Below are positions 7,651-14,430 of a stretch of 34,362 bases of DNA, one piece after another. The position numbers were made by a program, and so were the translations under genes. The DNA comes from DASRHY01 sp046765875 (GTDB lineage: Bacteria > Actinomycetota > Actinomycetes > Propionibacteriales > Kribbellaceae): the NCBI GenBank assembly GCA_046765875.1, contig JBKPSJ010000130.1:1-34362 (forward strand), read 5' to 3'. Position 1 is the first letter of the stretch; each line of letters starts with the position of its first letter. Below the pieces are notes generated by a model that ran no database searches, was not told where the DNA came from, and saw only the letters and a program-made list of their open reading frames with translations.

Positions 7651-8421
7651 ATGGCTGTCCCTGGACGGGCCGTGCCGGAGAACGCACCCGAGGACCTGGC
7701 CCGGACCGAGTTGTTCGCGATCGACGCGTACCTGCGCGAGTTCGACAGCACCGTGGACGAGGTCGACGCCGAGCAGGGCCGCGTGGCGTTGCGGCGTACG
7801 GCGTTCTTCCCCGGCGGCGGTGGTCAGCCGCACGACCTGGGCACCCTCGACTGGGGTACGGGCGCGGTGCCGGTCACCAAGGTCAAGCGCGACGCCGGCC
7901 GGATCTGGCACTGGCTGGACGTATCCGAGCTACCGGCTGCGGGCACCGAGGTGCAGGGCGTGCTGGACTGGGACCGCCGGCACCTCACGATGCGTACGCA
8001 CACCGCGCTGCACATCCTGTGCGGGGTGATCTGGGCCGACTACAAGATCCCGGTGACCGGCGGGAACATGGACCCCGGCAAGGGCCGGCTGGACTTCCCG
8101 TTCGAGTCGATGTCGGCCGAGTTCGGCCGGCAGATCGAGAAGCGGATCAACGAGGAGATCACGGCCGCCCGGGAGATCCTGGTCGAGTTCGTCGGCCGCG
8201 AGGTCGCCGACGAGGATCACGCGCTGATCCGGACCGCGGCGAATTTGATCCCGCGTGAGATCGACCCACTCCGGGTGATCGACATCGTCGGCCTGGACAA
8301 GCAGGCCGATGGTGGCACGCATGTGCTCAGCACCGCCGAGGTCGGCGCGGTCGCGGTCACCGGTACGGAGTCGAAGGGCAAGGGCAACAAGCGCGTCCGG
8401 ATCGAAGTCCGCGATGGCTAA
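7651..8421 (+). CDS. Alanyl-tRNA editing protein (AlaX-like)
   Basis: A 256-residue free-standing editing domain related to the AlaRS editing and C-Ala region. It removes wrongly attached serine or glycine from tRNA-Ala. The N-terminal beta-barrel has TAFFPGGGGQPHDLGTL, the family's glycine-rich motif. The zinc site begins with H117 and H121 in RTHTALHIL. The second half of the site, usually C-G-G-T-H, reads QADGGTHV here, so the cysteine is replaced by aspartate; the following LSTAEVG is conserved. GGAGAGGAG lies upstream of ATG 7651, with GTG 7648 as an alternative. The stop overlaps the start of the DUF2237 gene by 8 bases. Confidence 0.88.
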   Translation: MAVPGRAVPENAPEDLARTELFAIDAYLREFDSTVDEVDAEQGRVALRRTAFFPGGGGQPHDLGTLDWGTGAVPVTKVKRDAGRIWHWLDVSELPAAGTEVQGVLDWDRRHLTMRTHTALHILCGVIWADYKIPVTGGNMDPGKGRLDFPFESMSAEFGRQIEKRINEEITAAREILVEFVGREVADEDHALIRTAANLIPREIDPLRVIDIVGLDKQADGGTHVLSTAEVGAVAVTGTESKGKGNKRVRIEVRDG

Positions 8422-8800
8422 GAACGTGCTCGGCGGCGAGTTGGAGGAGTGCGGAACCGATCCGCTGACCGGCTTCTACCGCGACGGGTGCTGCAACTCG
8501 GGTCCGGAGGATGTCGGCAGCCACACGGTCTGCGCGGTCGTGACCAGCGAGTTCCTCGAGCACCAGGCCTCGGTCGGCAACGACCTGGCGACGCCGCGAC
8601 CGGAGTACGCCTTCCCCGGCCTGCAGCCGGGCGACCGGTGGTGCGTAGTGGCCGCACGCTGGATGCAGGCGTACGCCGACGGTGTGGCCGCGCCGGTGGT
8701 GCTGGCCTCGACGCACGAGCTGGCCTTGGACGTCGTACCGCTGGAACTGCTCAAGGAGCACGCGGTGGACGTACCGGCCGATCCCGGCGCGCTCAGCTGA
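8414..8800 (+). CDS. DUF2237 family protein
   Basis: A 128-residue protein matching the DUF2237 pattern. It starts AKNVLGGELEECGTDPLTGF, continues YRDGCCNSGPEDVGSHTVCA with several conserved cysteines, and ends with RWCVVAARWMQAYADG and the conserved H-E-L-A-L. The family is widespread and uncharacterised; the cysteines suggest metal or cluster binding, which is inference. ATG 8414 lies inside the end of the AlaX gene, so the two are translationally coupled. The 3' end overlaps the convergent ATP-grasp gene through the palindrome TCAGCTGA. Confidence 0.82.
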   Translation: MAKNVLGGELEECGTDPLTGFYRDGCCNSGPEDVGSHTVCAVVTSEFLEHQASVGNDLATPRPEYAFPGLQPGDRWCVVAARWMQAYADGVAAPVVLASTHELALDVVPLELLKEHAVDVPADPGALS

Positions 8801-9599
8801 CCAGCCGGTGCAGCGCGGCCGCGAACGCCGCGACGAACCGGTCCCGCGTGTCCGGCTCGACCCGGTCCAGCGACAGGAACGGGTTCAGGTCCTCCAACTC
8901 GACCAGCAGCAGCTGCTCACCGTCCTTCGTGCGGCACGCGTCGACGCGCTCGATGCCATGCGGCAGCGCGTTCCAGTCGACGAACCGCTGTGCGAAGGCA
9001 AGGTCCTCGCCGGACGGCTGGTACGGCGCCAGCTCCCACCGCTGCGTCTTGTCCGGCGTGTACAGGGCGTACTGGTACTCGCCGTCGACGTAGTAGAACG
9101 AAACCTCGTACTCGAAGTCGATCAGCGGCTGGACCAGAACGTTGTCGAAGGCAACGTCTTCGAGGTCGTCGGTGACGACGAGGCCGATCGAGTCCGAACC
9201 CCACTTCGGCTTGACGACATATGCCGTGCCGGTCGGCAGGCGGTGCACGTCGGCCCTGGCGTCGATCGTCGGTATCACCGGGTACCCGGCCCTGCTCAGG
9301 TCGATCAGGTACTGCTTGCCGGCCATGTCGCCCTTGCCGGTCAGCGGGTTGTAAACCGGCCGGTCGACGGCCCGCCGGCGGAACTCGTCGTACGCCGTCC
9401 GGTAGCCGAGAACCGGCCCGCTGTTGCGGACGACGACCGCGTCGAACGAGTCCATCAGCGCGGTGGTGTCGAGCGGGTGACACAGCGCGAGGTCGAACTC
9501 GTCGCGCAGCCGTCCGGTGAGCATGATGTCCTCGGTCGGATAGTCGCGCCCGCGCGCCGGGTAGCCGAAGTTGGTCACGTACAGGAGCCTTGGTCGCAC
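8793..9599 (-). CDS. ATP-grasp fold protein of unknown substrate
   Basis: About 268 residues with an ATP-grasp-like layout. An N-terminal Rossmann-type region (RPRLLYVTNFGYPARG ... FDAVVVRNSGPV) is followed by AYVVKPKWGSDSIGLVVTDD, which supplies the ATP-binding lysine and the glycine-containing loop. Then comes LVQPLIDFEYEVSFYYVDGE, and near the end VELEDLNPFLSLD, where the E-x-x-D-L-N-P resembles the metal-binding E/N pair. These enzymes join a carboxylate to an amine or thiol; no partner gene reveals the substrate. I chose GTG 9599 because TAGCCT lies exactly 7 bases before it, and because the 17 codons back to ATG 9650 are poorer in G/C third bases. If ATG 9650 is used the protein has 285 residues. 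Confidence 0.7.
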   Translation of the reverse strand: MRPRLLYVTNFGYPARGRDYPTEDIMLTGRLRDEFDLALCHPLDTTALMDSFDAVVVRNSGPVLGYRTAYDEFRRRAVDRPVYNPLTGKGDMAGKQYLIDLSRAGYPVIPTIDARADVHRLPTGTAYVVKPKWGSDSIGLVVTDDLEDVAFDNVLVQPLIDFEYEVSFYYVDGEYQYALYTPDKTQRWELAPYQPSGEDLAFAQRFVDWNALPHGIERVDACRTKDGEQLLLVELEDLNPFLSLDRVEPDTRDRFVAAFAAALHRLVS

Positions 9600-9606
9600 G
9601 CCCGCC

Positions 9607-9612
9607 AGGCTA
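9607..9612 (-). promoter_or_regulatory. Putative -10 box, leaderless ATP-grasp gene
   Basis: On the minus strand TAGCCT is followed by 7 bases and GTG 9599, the leaderless spacing. Confidence 0.45.
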
Positions 9613-9620
9613 ACCCGGTA

Positions 9621-9638
9621 ATTCGGTGGTCGCCGAAT
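9621..9638. promoter_or_regulatory. Inverted repeat between divergent promoters
   Basis: ATTCGG (9621-9626) and CCGAAT (9633-9638) form a perfect inverted repeat with a 6-base spacer. It sits between the two proposed -10 boxes of the divergent ATP-grasp and EamA genes, where a shared operator would lie. No regulator is adjacent. Confidence 0.35.
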
Positions 9639-9649
9639 CGTCTCAGACA

Positions 9650-9655
9650 TAGCGT
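9650..9655 (+). promoter_or_regulatory. Putative -10 box, leaderless EamA gene
   Basis: TAGCGT is followed by 6 bases and GTG 9662, matching the leaderless pattern seen elsewhere in the window. Confidence 0.45.
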
Positions 9656-9661
9656 CTGACC

Positions 9662-10561
9662 GTGACGACCACCGCCCGGGAACCAGCCGCCTCGACCCGT
9701 ACCGAGCTGCTCGCCGGGGGTGCCGCGCTGACCACGGTGGTGCTGTGGGCGTCGGCGTTCGTCGCGATCCGCCACGTCGGGCACGAGTTCTCGCCCGGCC
9801 CGCTCGCACTCGGCCGGTTGTTCATTGGCACGCTGTTGCTCGGCGCGCTCCAGTTCGCCCGCCGGTCCACCGCGTGGCGTCGGCCTACGCGCCGCGACTG
9901 GCCGCCGCTGCTGATCTGTGGCCTGCTGTGGTTCGGCGTGTACAACGTGTCGCTGAACGCGGCGGAACGACGCGTCGACGCCGGCACCGCGTCGATGCTG
10001 GTCAACGTCGGCCCGCTGCTGGTCGCGCTGCTCGCCGGACTACTGCTCGGCGAAGGCTTCCCGGCCCGGGTCTTGGTCGGCAGCGCCGTCGCGTTCGCCG
10101 GTGTACTCGTGATCGGCGCCGCGTCCTCGAGCGGCCGGGCCGAGTTCTGGGGTGTGGTGCTCTGCATCGTCGCGGCCGTCGGCTACTCGGTCGCGATGGT
10201 GGCACAGAAGCCGCTGCTCGCCCGGCTGCCGGCGCTCGAGGTGACGTGGCTGTCCTGCACGATCGGCTTCGTCGCCTGCCTGCCGTTCACCGCGACACTG
10301 GTCCGTGAGACCGGTGACGCGAACGCCTCGTCGGTGGGGTGGCTTGTCTATCTGGGCGCGTTGCCGACCGCGCTGGCGTTCACCACCTGGGCGTACGCGC
10401 TGGCTCGTACGACTGCAGGTCGGCTGGGCGTGACCACGTACCTGGTGCCGCCGATCGCGATCGGGCTGGGCTGGCTGCTGCTCGGCGAGACACCCGCGCT
10501 GTTCGCCATCGCCGGCGGAGCTCTCTGCTTGATCGGCGTAACGATCTCCCGCCGCCGCTGA
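9662..10561 (+). CDS. EamA/DMT family transporter
   Basis: A 299-residue inner-membrane protein with ten predicted helices in two five-helix EamA repeats. The first repeat has TVVLWASAFVAIRHVG and ends near LVIGAASSSG. The second begins at EFWGVVLCIVAAVGYSVAMV and ends with GETPALFAIAGGALCLIGVT. The loop before the last helices, YLVPPIAIGLGWLLLGE, is the standard EamA signature. Members export amino acids, metabolites or drugs; the cargo is unknown. The start is GTG 9662, downstream of a TAGCGT box. It is divergent from the ATP-grasp gene, so a product made by that enzyme is a possible cargo, which is speculation. The next gene follows 12 bases later. Confidence 0.88.
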   Translation: MTTTAREPAASTRTELLAGGAALTTVVLWASAFVAIRHVGHEFSPGPLALGRLFIGTLLLGALQFARRSTAWRRPTRRDWPPLLICGLLWFGVYNVSLNAAERRVDAGTASMLVNVGPLLVALLAGLLLGEGFPARVLVGSAVAFAGVLVIGAASSSGRAEFWGVVLCIVAAVGYSVAMVAQKPLLARLPALEVTWLSCTIGFVACLPFTATLVRETGDANASSVGWLVYLGALPTALAFTTWAYALARTTAGRLGVTTYLVPPIAIGLGWLLLGETPALFAIAGGALCLIGVTISRRR

Positions 10562-10573
10562 CACACTGGGGGT

Positions 10574-10774
10574 ATGGCCAAGAAGGTGGTGTTCGCCGCA
10601 TTCGGCGTCCTGCTCGCAGCCGTCGGCGTGATCTGGACACTGCAGGGTCTCGGCTACCTCAAGGGCAGCTCCATGACCGGCCAGTCCTTCTGGGCCATAG
10701 TCGGGCCGATCGTGGCCGGGCTCGGCGTCGCCCTCTTGTACGTCTCCGTCCGCGGCTCGGCCTCCCGGCGCTGA
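10574..10774 (+). CDS. Small conserved membrane protein (66 aa)
   Basis: A 66-residue protein with two membrane segments: about 5-24 (VVFAAFGVLLAAVGVIWTLQ) and about 41-58 (WAIVGPIVAGLGVALLYVSV). A G-L-G-Y-L-K-G-S-x-M-T-G loop connects them, and the C-terminus is short and basic. I recognise this loop from small actinobacterial membrane proteins of unknown function. GGGGG lies just before ATG 10574, and the gap to the EamA stop is 12 bases, so the two are probably co-transcribed. No catalytic residue or partner can be named. Confidence 0.7.
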   Translation: MAKKVVFAAFGVLLAAVGVIWTLQGLGYLKGSSMTGQSFWAIVGPIVAGLGVALLYVSVRGSASRR

Positions 10775-10830
10775 GCGGGTCCCCCAGTTCGTCATTCGGT
10801 AACTCCAGGGCGGCGTTCGGACCCGCGGCA

Positions 10831-10836
10831 TAGGCT
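10831..10836 (+). promoter_or_regulatory. Putative -10 box, leaderless VOC gene
   Basis: TAGGCT is followed by 7 bases and ATG 10844. No Shine-Dalgarno is present in those bases. Confidence 0.5.
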
Positions 10837-10843
10837 GCATCAC

Positions 10844-11233
10844 ATGGGAATCCGAGTACAGAGCGTCGCGATCGACGCGCAGGACCCACACGCGCTGGCG
10901 GCGTTCTGGGCAGACGTGCTCGGCTGGCGGCAGACGTATGCCGACGCCGAGGAGGTCGTGATCGAACCGCCGGAGGGCAGCCCGGAGGACGGCGTCTCAC
11001 CGGACCTGACCTTCGGCAAGGTGCCGGAGGCCAAGTCGGGCAAGAACCGGTTGCACCTCGACCTGCGGCCCGAGGACCAGGCCGCCGAGGTCGAGCGAAT
11101 CGAGGCGCTCGGCGCCAAGCAGACCTTCGTCGGCCAGAGCGACGAGGTGAGCTGGGTGGTGATGGCCGACCCGGAGGGCAACGAGTTCTGCGTGCTACGT
11201 GCGCTGACGCCGGAGGAACTCGCCGGGGTCTAG
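10844..11233 (+). CDS. VOC family protein (Glyoxalase_6-like)
   Basis: A 129-residue VOC protein. MGIRVQSVAIDAQDPHALAA opens the first module, followed by FWADVLGWR. The second module carries KNRLHLDLRPEDQAAEVERI and ends VVMADPEGNEFCVLR, the typical Glyoxalase_6 finish. It resembles the protein at 15266-15646 in layout and in the R-V/L-H-L-D-L and D-P-E-G-N-E-F-C-V motifs. The substrate is unknown. ATG 10844 follows a TAGGCT box at leaderless spacing. Its TAG stop lies in the CTAG that also supplies the stop of the convergent VOC gene. Confidence 0.87.
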   Translation: MGIRVQSVAIDAQDPHALAAFWADVLGWRQTYADAEEVVIEPPEGSPEDGVSPDLTFGKVPEAKSGKNRLHLDLRPEDQAAEVERIEALGAKQTFVGQSDEVSWVVMADPEGNEFCVLRALTPEELAGV

Positions 11234-11616
11234 GACTGCGGCCAGCCGCCGTACGGGACGGTCAGGATCTCCAGGACGTGGTCGTCCGGCCCGTCCCAGT
11301 ACAGGCCGCGGCCGCCGTCATTGGTGTTGATCCGGCCCTGCTCGCGGTGGAACGGGTCGGCCCAGTACGTCAGTCCGCGTGTCTTGATCCGGTCCCAGAT
11401 CTGGTCGAATTCGTCCTCGCCGACCAGGAACGCATAGTGCTGCGGATGGACCGAGCCGGCGTGCATCACGTCGAGCGAGACACCGTTGCTCATCTCGACC
11501 ACCTTGAACGGACCGAAGGTCGTTGCCGGCGGCAATCCGAGGATGTCGGTCAGGAAGTCGGCGGCCGCGTCGCGGTCGGTGGCGTGGACGATCGTGTGAT
11601 TGAGCTGTACGGCCAT
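11230..11616 (-). CDS. VOC family protein
   Basis: A 128-residue VOC-fold protein of a different subgroup from its convergent neighbour. It begins MAVQLNHTIVHATDRDAAAD, with FLTDILGLP after the first helix. It has HYAFLVGEDEFDQIWDRIK in the middle and ends GRGLYWDGPDDHVLEILTVP. The last strand has the family's final glutamate, a common metal ligand. The function is not known. ATG 11616 is strongly supported by AGGAGGTGA 7 bases upstream. The upstream kinase gene stops inside that Shine-Dalgarno sequence, so the two are co-translated. Confidence 0.88.
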   Translation of the reverse strand: MAVQLNHTIVHATDRDAAADFLTDILGLPPATTFGPFKVVEMSNGVSLDVMHAGSVHPQHYAFLVGEDEFDQIWDRIKTRGLTYWADPFHREQGRINTNDGGRGLYWDGPDDHVLEILTVPYGGWPQS

Positions 11617-11620
11617 CAGG

Positions 11621-11629
11621 TCACCTCCT
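11621..11629 (-). promoter_or_regulatory. Strong Shine-Dalgarno that contains the upstream stop codon
   Basis: On the minus strand TAGGAGGTGACCTGATGG holds the kinase stop (TAG, 11630-11628), a near-perfect anti-16S match (AGGAGGTGA) and the VOC start (ATG 11616). The arrangement favours re-initiation by the same ribosomes. Confidence 0.7.
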
Positions 11630-12611
11630 AGCGGTGTAAAGTCAAGCCGGCGTCCAGCGCGGGCCGGGCCTGTGCGACCCACCAGTCGAGATCGGCCTGC
11701 TCGCGTTCACGGATCGCCTCGTCGGGGTGCTCAGCGGCGTCGAGCGCCTTGTTCCAGCCTAGCCAGACCAGCGCGCTGAGCATCGCCAGCCGCAGCGCGG
11801 TCTCGTCGTCGGCCGGACCGGCCAGCGCCCGGAAGTCGGCGATCACCTGTTCGCGGGTCGCGTCGATCACCGACGCACAGCCTGCCAGGAAGCGGGTCAG
11901 GTCGAGCGCCGCCGGTGCTGCGACACACATGCTCCAGTCGAGCATCACGACCCGGTCGTCCACGAGAGCGACGTTGACCGTCGCCAGATCGCCGTGGACG
12001 AGCGTGCACGGCCGGGACTGCAGTGCGTCGGCCAGCGGAGTCGTGTCGTCGAGTAGGTCGAACACCGGACCGGTGAGGTCTGCCGGAACCATGTCGGCGA
12101 ACAGTTCCCAGCCGCGCAGTACGAGCTTGGGCAACGGGTTCGCCGAGTCGGCGTACGGCGTCATCGTGGTTGGGGCGAACAGGCCGAGCATGGCGGGCAG
12201 CGACTGCAGCCCGGACGGCGGGTCGCCGAGGAACGCGCGGTGCATCGCGGTCACGGCGGCGAGGACGTGCCGGCACTGGTCGCGGCTGAGCCGGTCGTCC
12301 CAGGTCAGCACCGTGTCGCCGAGGTCGCGCATCACGAGTACGGCGCCGTCGTCGGTCGGCCAGCCGCCGACGACCGCGTGGCCGATCTGCTCCGGCAGCC
12401 GATCCAGGACGCCGCCCGCCCAGATCTGGTATTCCACGCACTCGGTGTCGCCGGTGGCCGCCATCAGCAGGTCAGTTGACGGTGACAACGTCTTGACCAC
12501 GAGCCGGGTGCCGTCCGGCAGCCGGACGCGTTCGAGGGTGGCGCCGGACTTGCCGACGTGATCACCGATCGGGATCCGCTCGACCGCGGACCCGAGCAGC
12601 TCGTGCGTCAT
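11628..12611 (-). CDS. Aminoglycoside phosphotransferase-fold kinase (APH family)
   Basis: A 327-residue protein with the APH/choline-kinase fold. The N-lobe has GATLERVRLPDGTRLVVKTL with the ATP-binding lysine, followed by the hinge VLVMRDLG. The catalytic loop is LVHGDLATVNVAL (Brenner motif H-G-D-x-x-x-x-N near residue 207) and the metal-binding segment is VVMLDWSMC. Similar actinobacterial proteins phosphorylate small molecules, and few confer aminoglycoside resistance, so resistance should not be assumed. ATG 12611 was taken as the start; no good Shine-Dalgarno is visible. It is coupled to the downstream VOC gene through the shared stop and Shine-Dalgarno. Confidence 0.87.
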   Translation of the reverse strand: MTHELLGSAVERIPIGDHVGKSGATLERVRLPDGTRLVVKTLSPSTDLLMAATGDTECVEYQIWAGGVLDRLPEQIGHAVVGGWPTDDGAVLVMRDLGDTVLTWDDRLSRDQCRHVLAAVTAMHRAFLGDPPSGLQSLPAMLGLFAPTTMTPYADSANPLPKLVLRGWELFADMVPADLTGPVFDLLDDTTPLADALQSRPCTLVHGDLATVNVALVDDRVVMLDWSMCVAAPAALDLTRFLAGCASVIDATREQVIADFRALAGPADDETALRLAMLSALVWLGWNKALDAAEHPDEAIREREQADLDWWVAQARPALDAGLTLHR

Positions 12612-12647
12612 CTCGTCATTGTCACCCGGCAGGTGCCCCGAGGAGGT

Positions 12648-13466
12648 TCAGCGACGCAGGGAGAGTGCCGGCCACGGGTTCGGGCGGCAGCCGTCGAGGC
12701 GAAGCGTCTGCTGCAGCATCACCGGTGCGTACCGGCCCGCGCCCGGGCAGCCGACGTGACCGTGACCGAGGAAATGCCCGACCTCGTGGTTGACCAGGTA
12801 CTGCCGGTACGCCGCGATGTTCGCGCCGTACGCCGGTGCGCCGAGCATCCACCGGCGGTGGTTCAGCACCACCAGCCTCTGGTTGCGGCACGATACCTGA
12901 CCCCGCGTGAGGAGCGGTGCGCACAGCTTGTCGACGGTGTCGGGCGTCGCGAGCAGGATCCGAAGATCCCCGCCGCCGCCCACCCGGCGGAAGGTGTAGC
13001 CGGCCGCGGTCCAGCTCCGCTTGTCGGCGAGCGTGGTGTCGACCACGGCGGTGACCTCGGCCGAGTCCAGGTCCAGGCCGCGCTCGATCTCGACGGTGTA
13101 CCGGACCAACCTGCGGGCCTTGGCCGGAGCCGCCGGTCCGGGTACGACCGCGAACCGGCCGGTCGACCTCACCGGCTTGGGCTTCGGTCCCGCCGTCGAC
13201 CCTTCGACGGCCGGCGCGATGGGCGGTTCGGGGGCGACTCTGGCCGGGGCACGCGCCGGTTCGGCGAGGGCTCGCGCGCCGATCAGATGATCCGGACCGA
13301 TCGGGCGCGCGTCGGTGACCCGGGCCTCTACCTCGGAGCGCGCCGAGAGTGGCACAACGATCCAGGCCGCGAAGGCGCCGACGACGGTGAATGCCCCGAC
13401 GACGGTCAGGAGAGGGGCGGGACGTCGAATGGCGTGCGAGCACACTCGACCCGCCCCGCTGCTCAT
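12648..13466 (-). CDS. DUF3152 domain zinc metalloprotease-like secreted or membrane-anchored protein
   Basis: A 272-residue protein. Residues about 17-40 form one membrane segment (LLTVVGAFTVVGAFAAWIVV), followed by an Ala/Pro-rich linker to about residue 110. The C-terminal domain matches DUF3152, running from YTVEIERGLDLDSAEVTAVV to the end. It contains VNHEVGHFLGHGH, an H-E-x-x-H zinc helix extended as H-E-x-x-H-x-x-x-x-x-H, followed by CPGAGRYAPVMLQQT with the Met-turn-like V-M-L. This suggests a metzincin-type protease acting outside the membrane; activity is unproven. ATG 13466 lies 8 bases after TAGCAT on the minus strand. The gene stands between the kinase and the DinB-fold gene, all on the same strand. 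Confidence 0.82.
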   Translation of the reverse strand: MSSGAGRVCSHAIRRPAPLLTVVGAFTVVGAFAAWIVVPLSARSEVEARVTDARPIGPDHLIGARALAEPARAPARVAPEPPIAPAVEGSTAGPKPKPVRSTGRFAVVPGPAAPAKARRLVRYTVEIERGLDLDSAEVTAVVDTTLADKRSWTAAGYTFRRVGGGGDLRILLATPDTVDKLCAPLLTRGQVSCRNQRLVVLNHRRWMLGAPAYGANIAAYRQYLVNHEVGHFLGHGHVGCPGAGRYAPVMLQQTLRLDGCRPNPWPALSLRR

Positions 13467-13474
13467 GGGCTCAG

Positions 13475-13480
13475 ATGCTA
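13475..13480 (-). promoter_or_regulatory. Putative -10 box for DUF3152 gene
   Basis: On the minus strand TAGCAT is followed by 8 bases and ATG 13466. Confidence 0.4.
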
Positions 13481-13499
13481 ATCGGCGCAGGTAGCCGAG

Positions 13500-14012
13500 T
13501 CACTCACCGGTCTGGCCGTCGATGCGTTCGCGGAGGAAGTCGGCGTGGCCGTTGTGCCGCGCGTACTCCTCGATCATGTGCAGGTACACCCAGCGCAGCG
13601 AGAGGTGGTTCTGGCGCCGCAACTCGGGGAACGTGTGATCCAGCGGCAGGTCCTTGACCGCCTCGCGTGCGGCCGCCACCTCCGCCTTGTAGATCGCGAT
13701 GTCCTCCTCGTACCGGGCCGGGTCCAACTCGAGTAGTTCGGCGTCCGGGTTCTCGCTCAGGTCGTAGGTGTCGGGCAGGTCGAGCTGTGCGGCCTGCTTG
13801 CGGAACCACCAGCGCTCGTTCAGCGCACAGTGCCGGATCAGCCCGAGCAGGGTCAGCTGAGACGGCTCCACGCTGGCGGTCGCGAGTTGCTCGCCGGTCA
13901 GCCCGGACGCCTTCCACAGCAGCGTGCCGCGGTGAAAGTCCAGGAAACCCTCGAGCGTGGCCCGCTCGTCGGCGGTCTCGGGAGGCGGGTTGCGGAAGTC
14001 GGTCGCGTCCAT
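13500..14012 (-). CDS. DinB family (DUF664) protein
   Basis: A 170-residue DinB-like four-helix bundle of the DUF664 type. The pattern TLEGFLDFHRGTLLWKASGL opens the first helix. LIRHCALNERWWFR follows with the first histidine, and YLHMIEEYARHNGHADFLRE closes the metal site with H-x-x-x-E-x-x-x-H-x-x-H. These proteins share the fold of the mycothiol-dependent isomerases and may be thiol-dependent metalloenzymes, but the reaction is unknown. ATG 14012 gives the family N-terminus and lies 7 bases after TACCCT, so it is probably leaderless. It is unrelated to the dinB polymerase at the start of the window despite the shared name. Confidence 0.87.
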   Translation of the reverse strand: MDATDFRNPPPETADERATLEGFLDFHRGTLLWKASGLTGEQLATASVEPSQLTLLGLIRHCALNERWWFRKQAAQLDLPDTYDLSENPDAELLELDPARYEEDIAIYKAEVAAAREAVKDLPLDHTFPELRRQNHLSLRWVYLHMIEEYARHNGHADFLRERIDGQTGE

Positions 14013-14019
14013 GGCGGCG

Positions 14020-14025
14020 AGGGTA
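14020..14025 (-). promoter_or_regulatory. Putative -10 box, leaderless DinB-fold gene
   Basis: On the minus strand TACCCT is followed by 7 bases and ATG 14012. Confidence 0.45.
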
Positions 14026-14050
14026 GCCCGGACCGGCCGCCCGGCGCCGC

Positions 14051-14056
14051 TAGGCT
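14051..14056 (+). promoter_or_regulatory. Putative -10 box, leaderless DUF1304 gene
   Basis: TAGGCT is followed by 6 bases and ATG 14063. The same hexamer precedes the VOC gene at 10844. Confidence 0.45.
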
Positions 14057-14062
14057 CCGGCC

Positions 14063-14428
14063 ATGAATGCCGCATCGCAGGTCTTCGTCGCGCTGGCGGG
14101 CGTCCTGCATCTGGGGATCTTCGTGATGGAGAGTCTGCTGTTCGGGCGGCCGCAGGTCTGGCGCCGGTTCCTGATCAGATCGGAGGCCGACGTCGTCGCC
14201 GTCCGGCCGTGGGCGCTCAACCAGGGCTTCTACAACCTGTTCCTCGCCCTCGGTGCCCTCGGCGGGCTGGTGTTCGGCGGCGACCGCGGGCACGCGATCG
14301 CTCTGTTCGCCTGCGGCTGCATGGCGCTTGCCGGTGTGGTGCTGGTCGTCACCGACCGTCGGATGGCCCGGGCCGCGGCGGTGCAGGCGGGGCCGCCGAT
14401 CCTGGCCCTGGTGCTCGCCCTGTTCTAG
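14063..14428 (+). CDS. DUF1304 family membrane protein
   Basis: A 121-residue protein with four predicted helices. The first carries VFVALAGVLHLGIFVMESLL, the conserved start of DUF1304 with its H and E. It is followed by the polar FRRP-like loop (here FGRPQVWRRF) and RPWALNQGFYNLFLALGAL, which contains the family's N-Q-G-x-Y-N motif. The function of DUF1304 is unknown. ATG 14063 sits at leaderless distance from TAGGCT. The gene is divergent from the DinB-fold gene and converges on the LysE exporter with 2 bases between the stops. Confidence 0.88.
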   Translation: MNAASQVFVALAGVLHLGIFVMESLLFGRPQVWRRFLIRSEADVVAVRPWALNQGFYNLFLALGALGGLVFGGDRGHAIALFACGCMALAGVVLVVTDRRMARAAAVQAGPPILALVLALF

Positions 14429-14430
14429 GG

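Noticed and set aside
9600..9650. N-terminal extension of the ATP-grasp protein to ATG 9650
   Set aside because: The 17 extra codons have weaker G/C third positions and cover an inverted repeat, and a -10 box fits GTG 9599 precisely. It is kept as an alternative in that entry.
11628..12611. Annotation of the kinase as an aminoglycoside resistance gene
   Set aside because: The fold and HGD motif are shared by many small-molecule kinases; nothing in the neighbourhood or sequence points to aminoglycosides.
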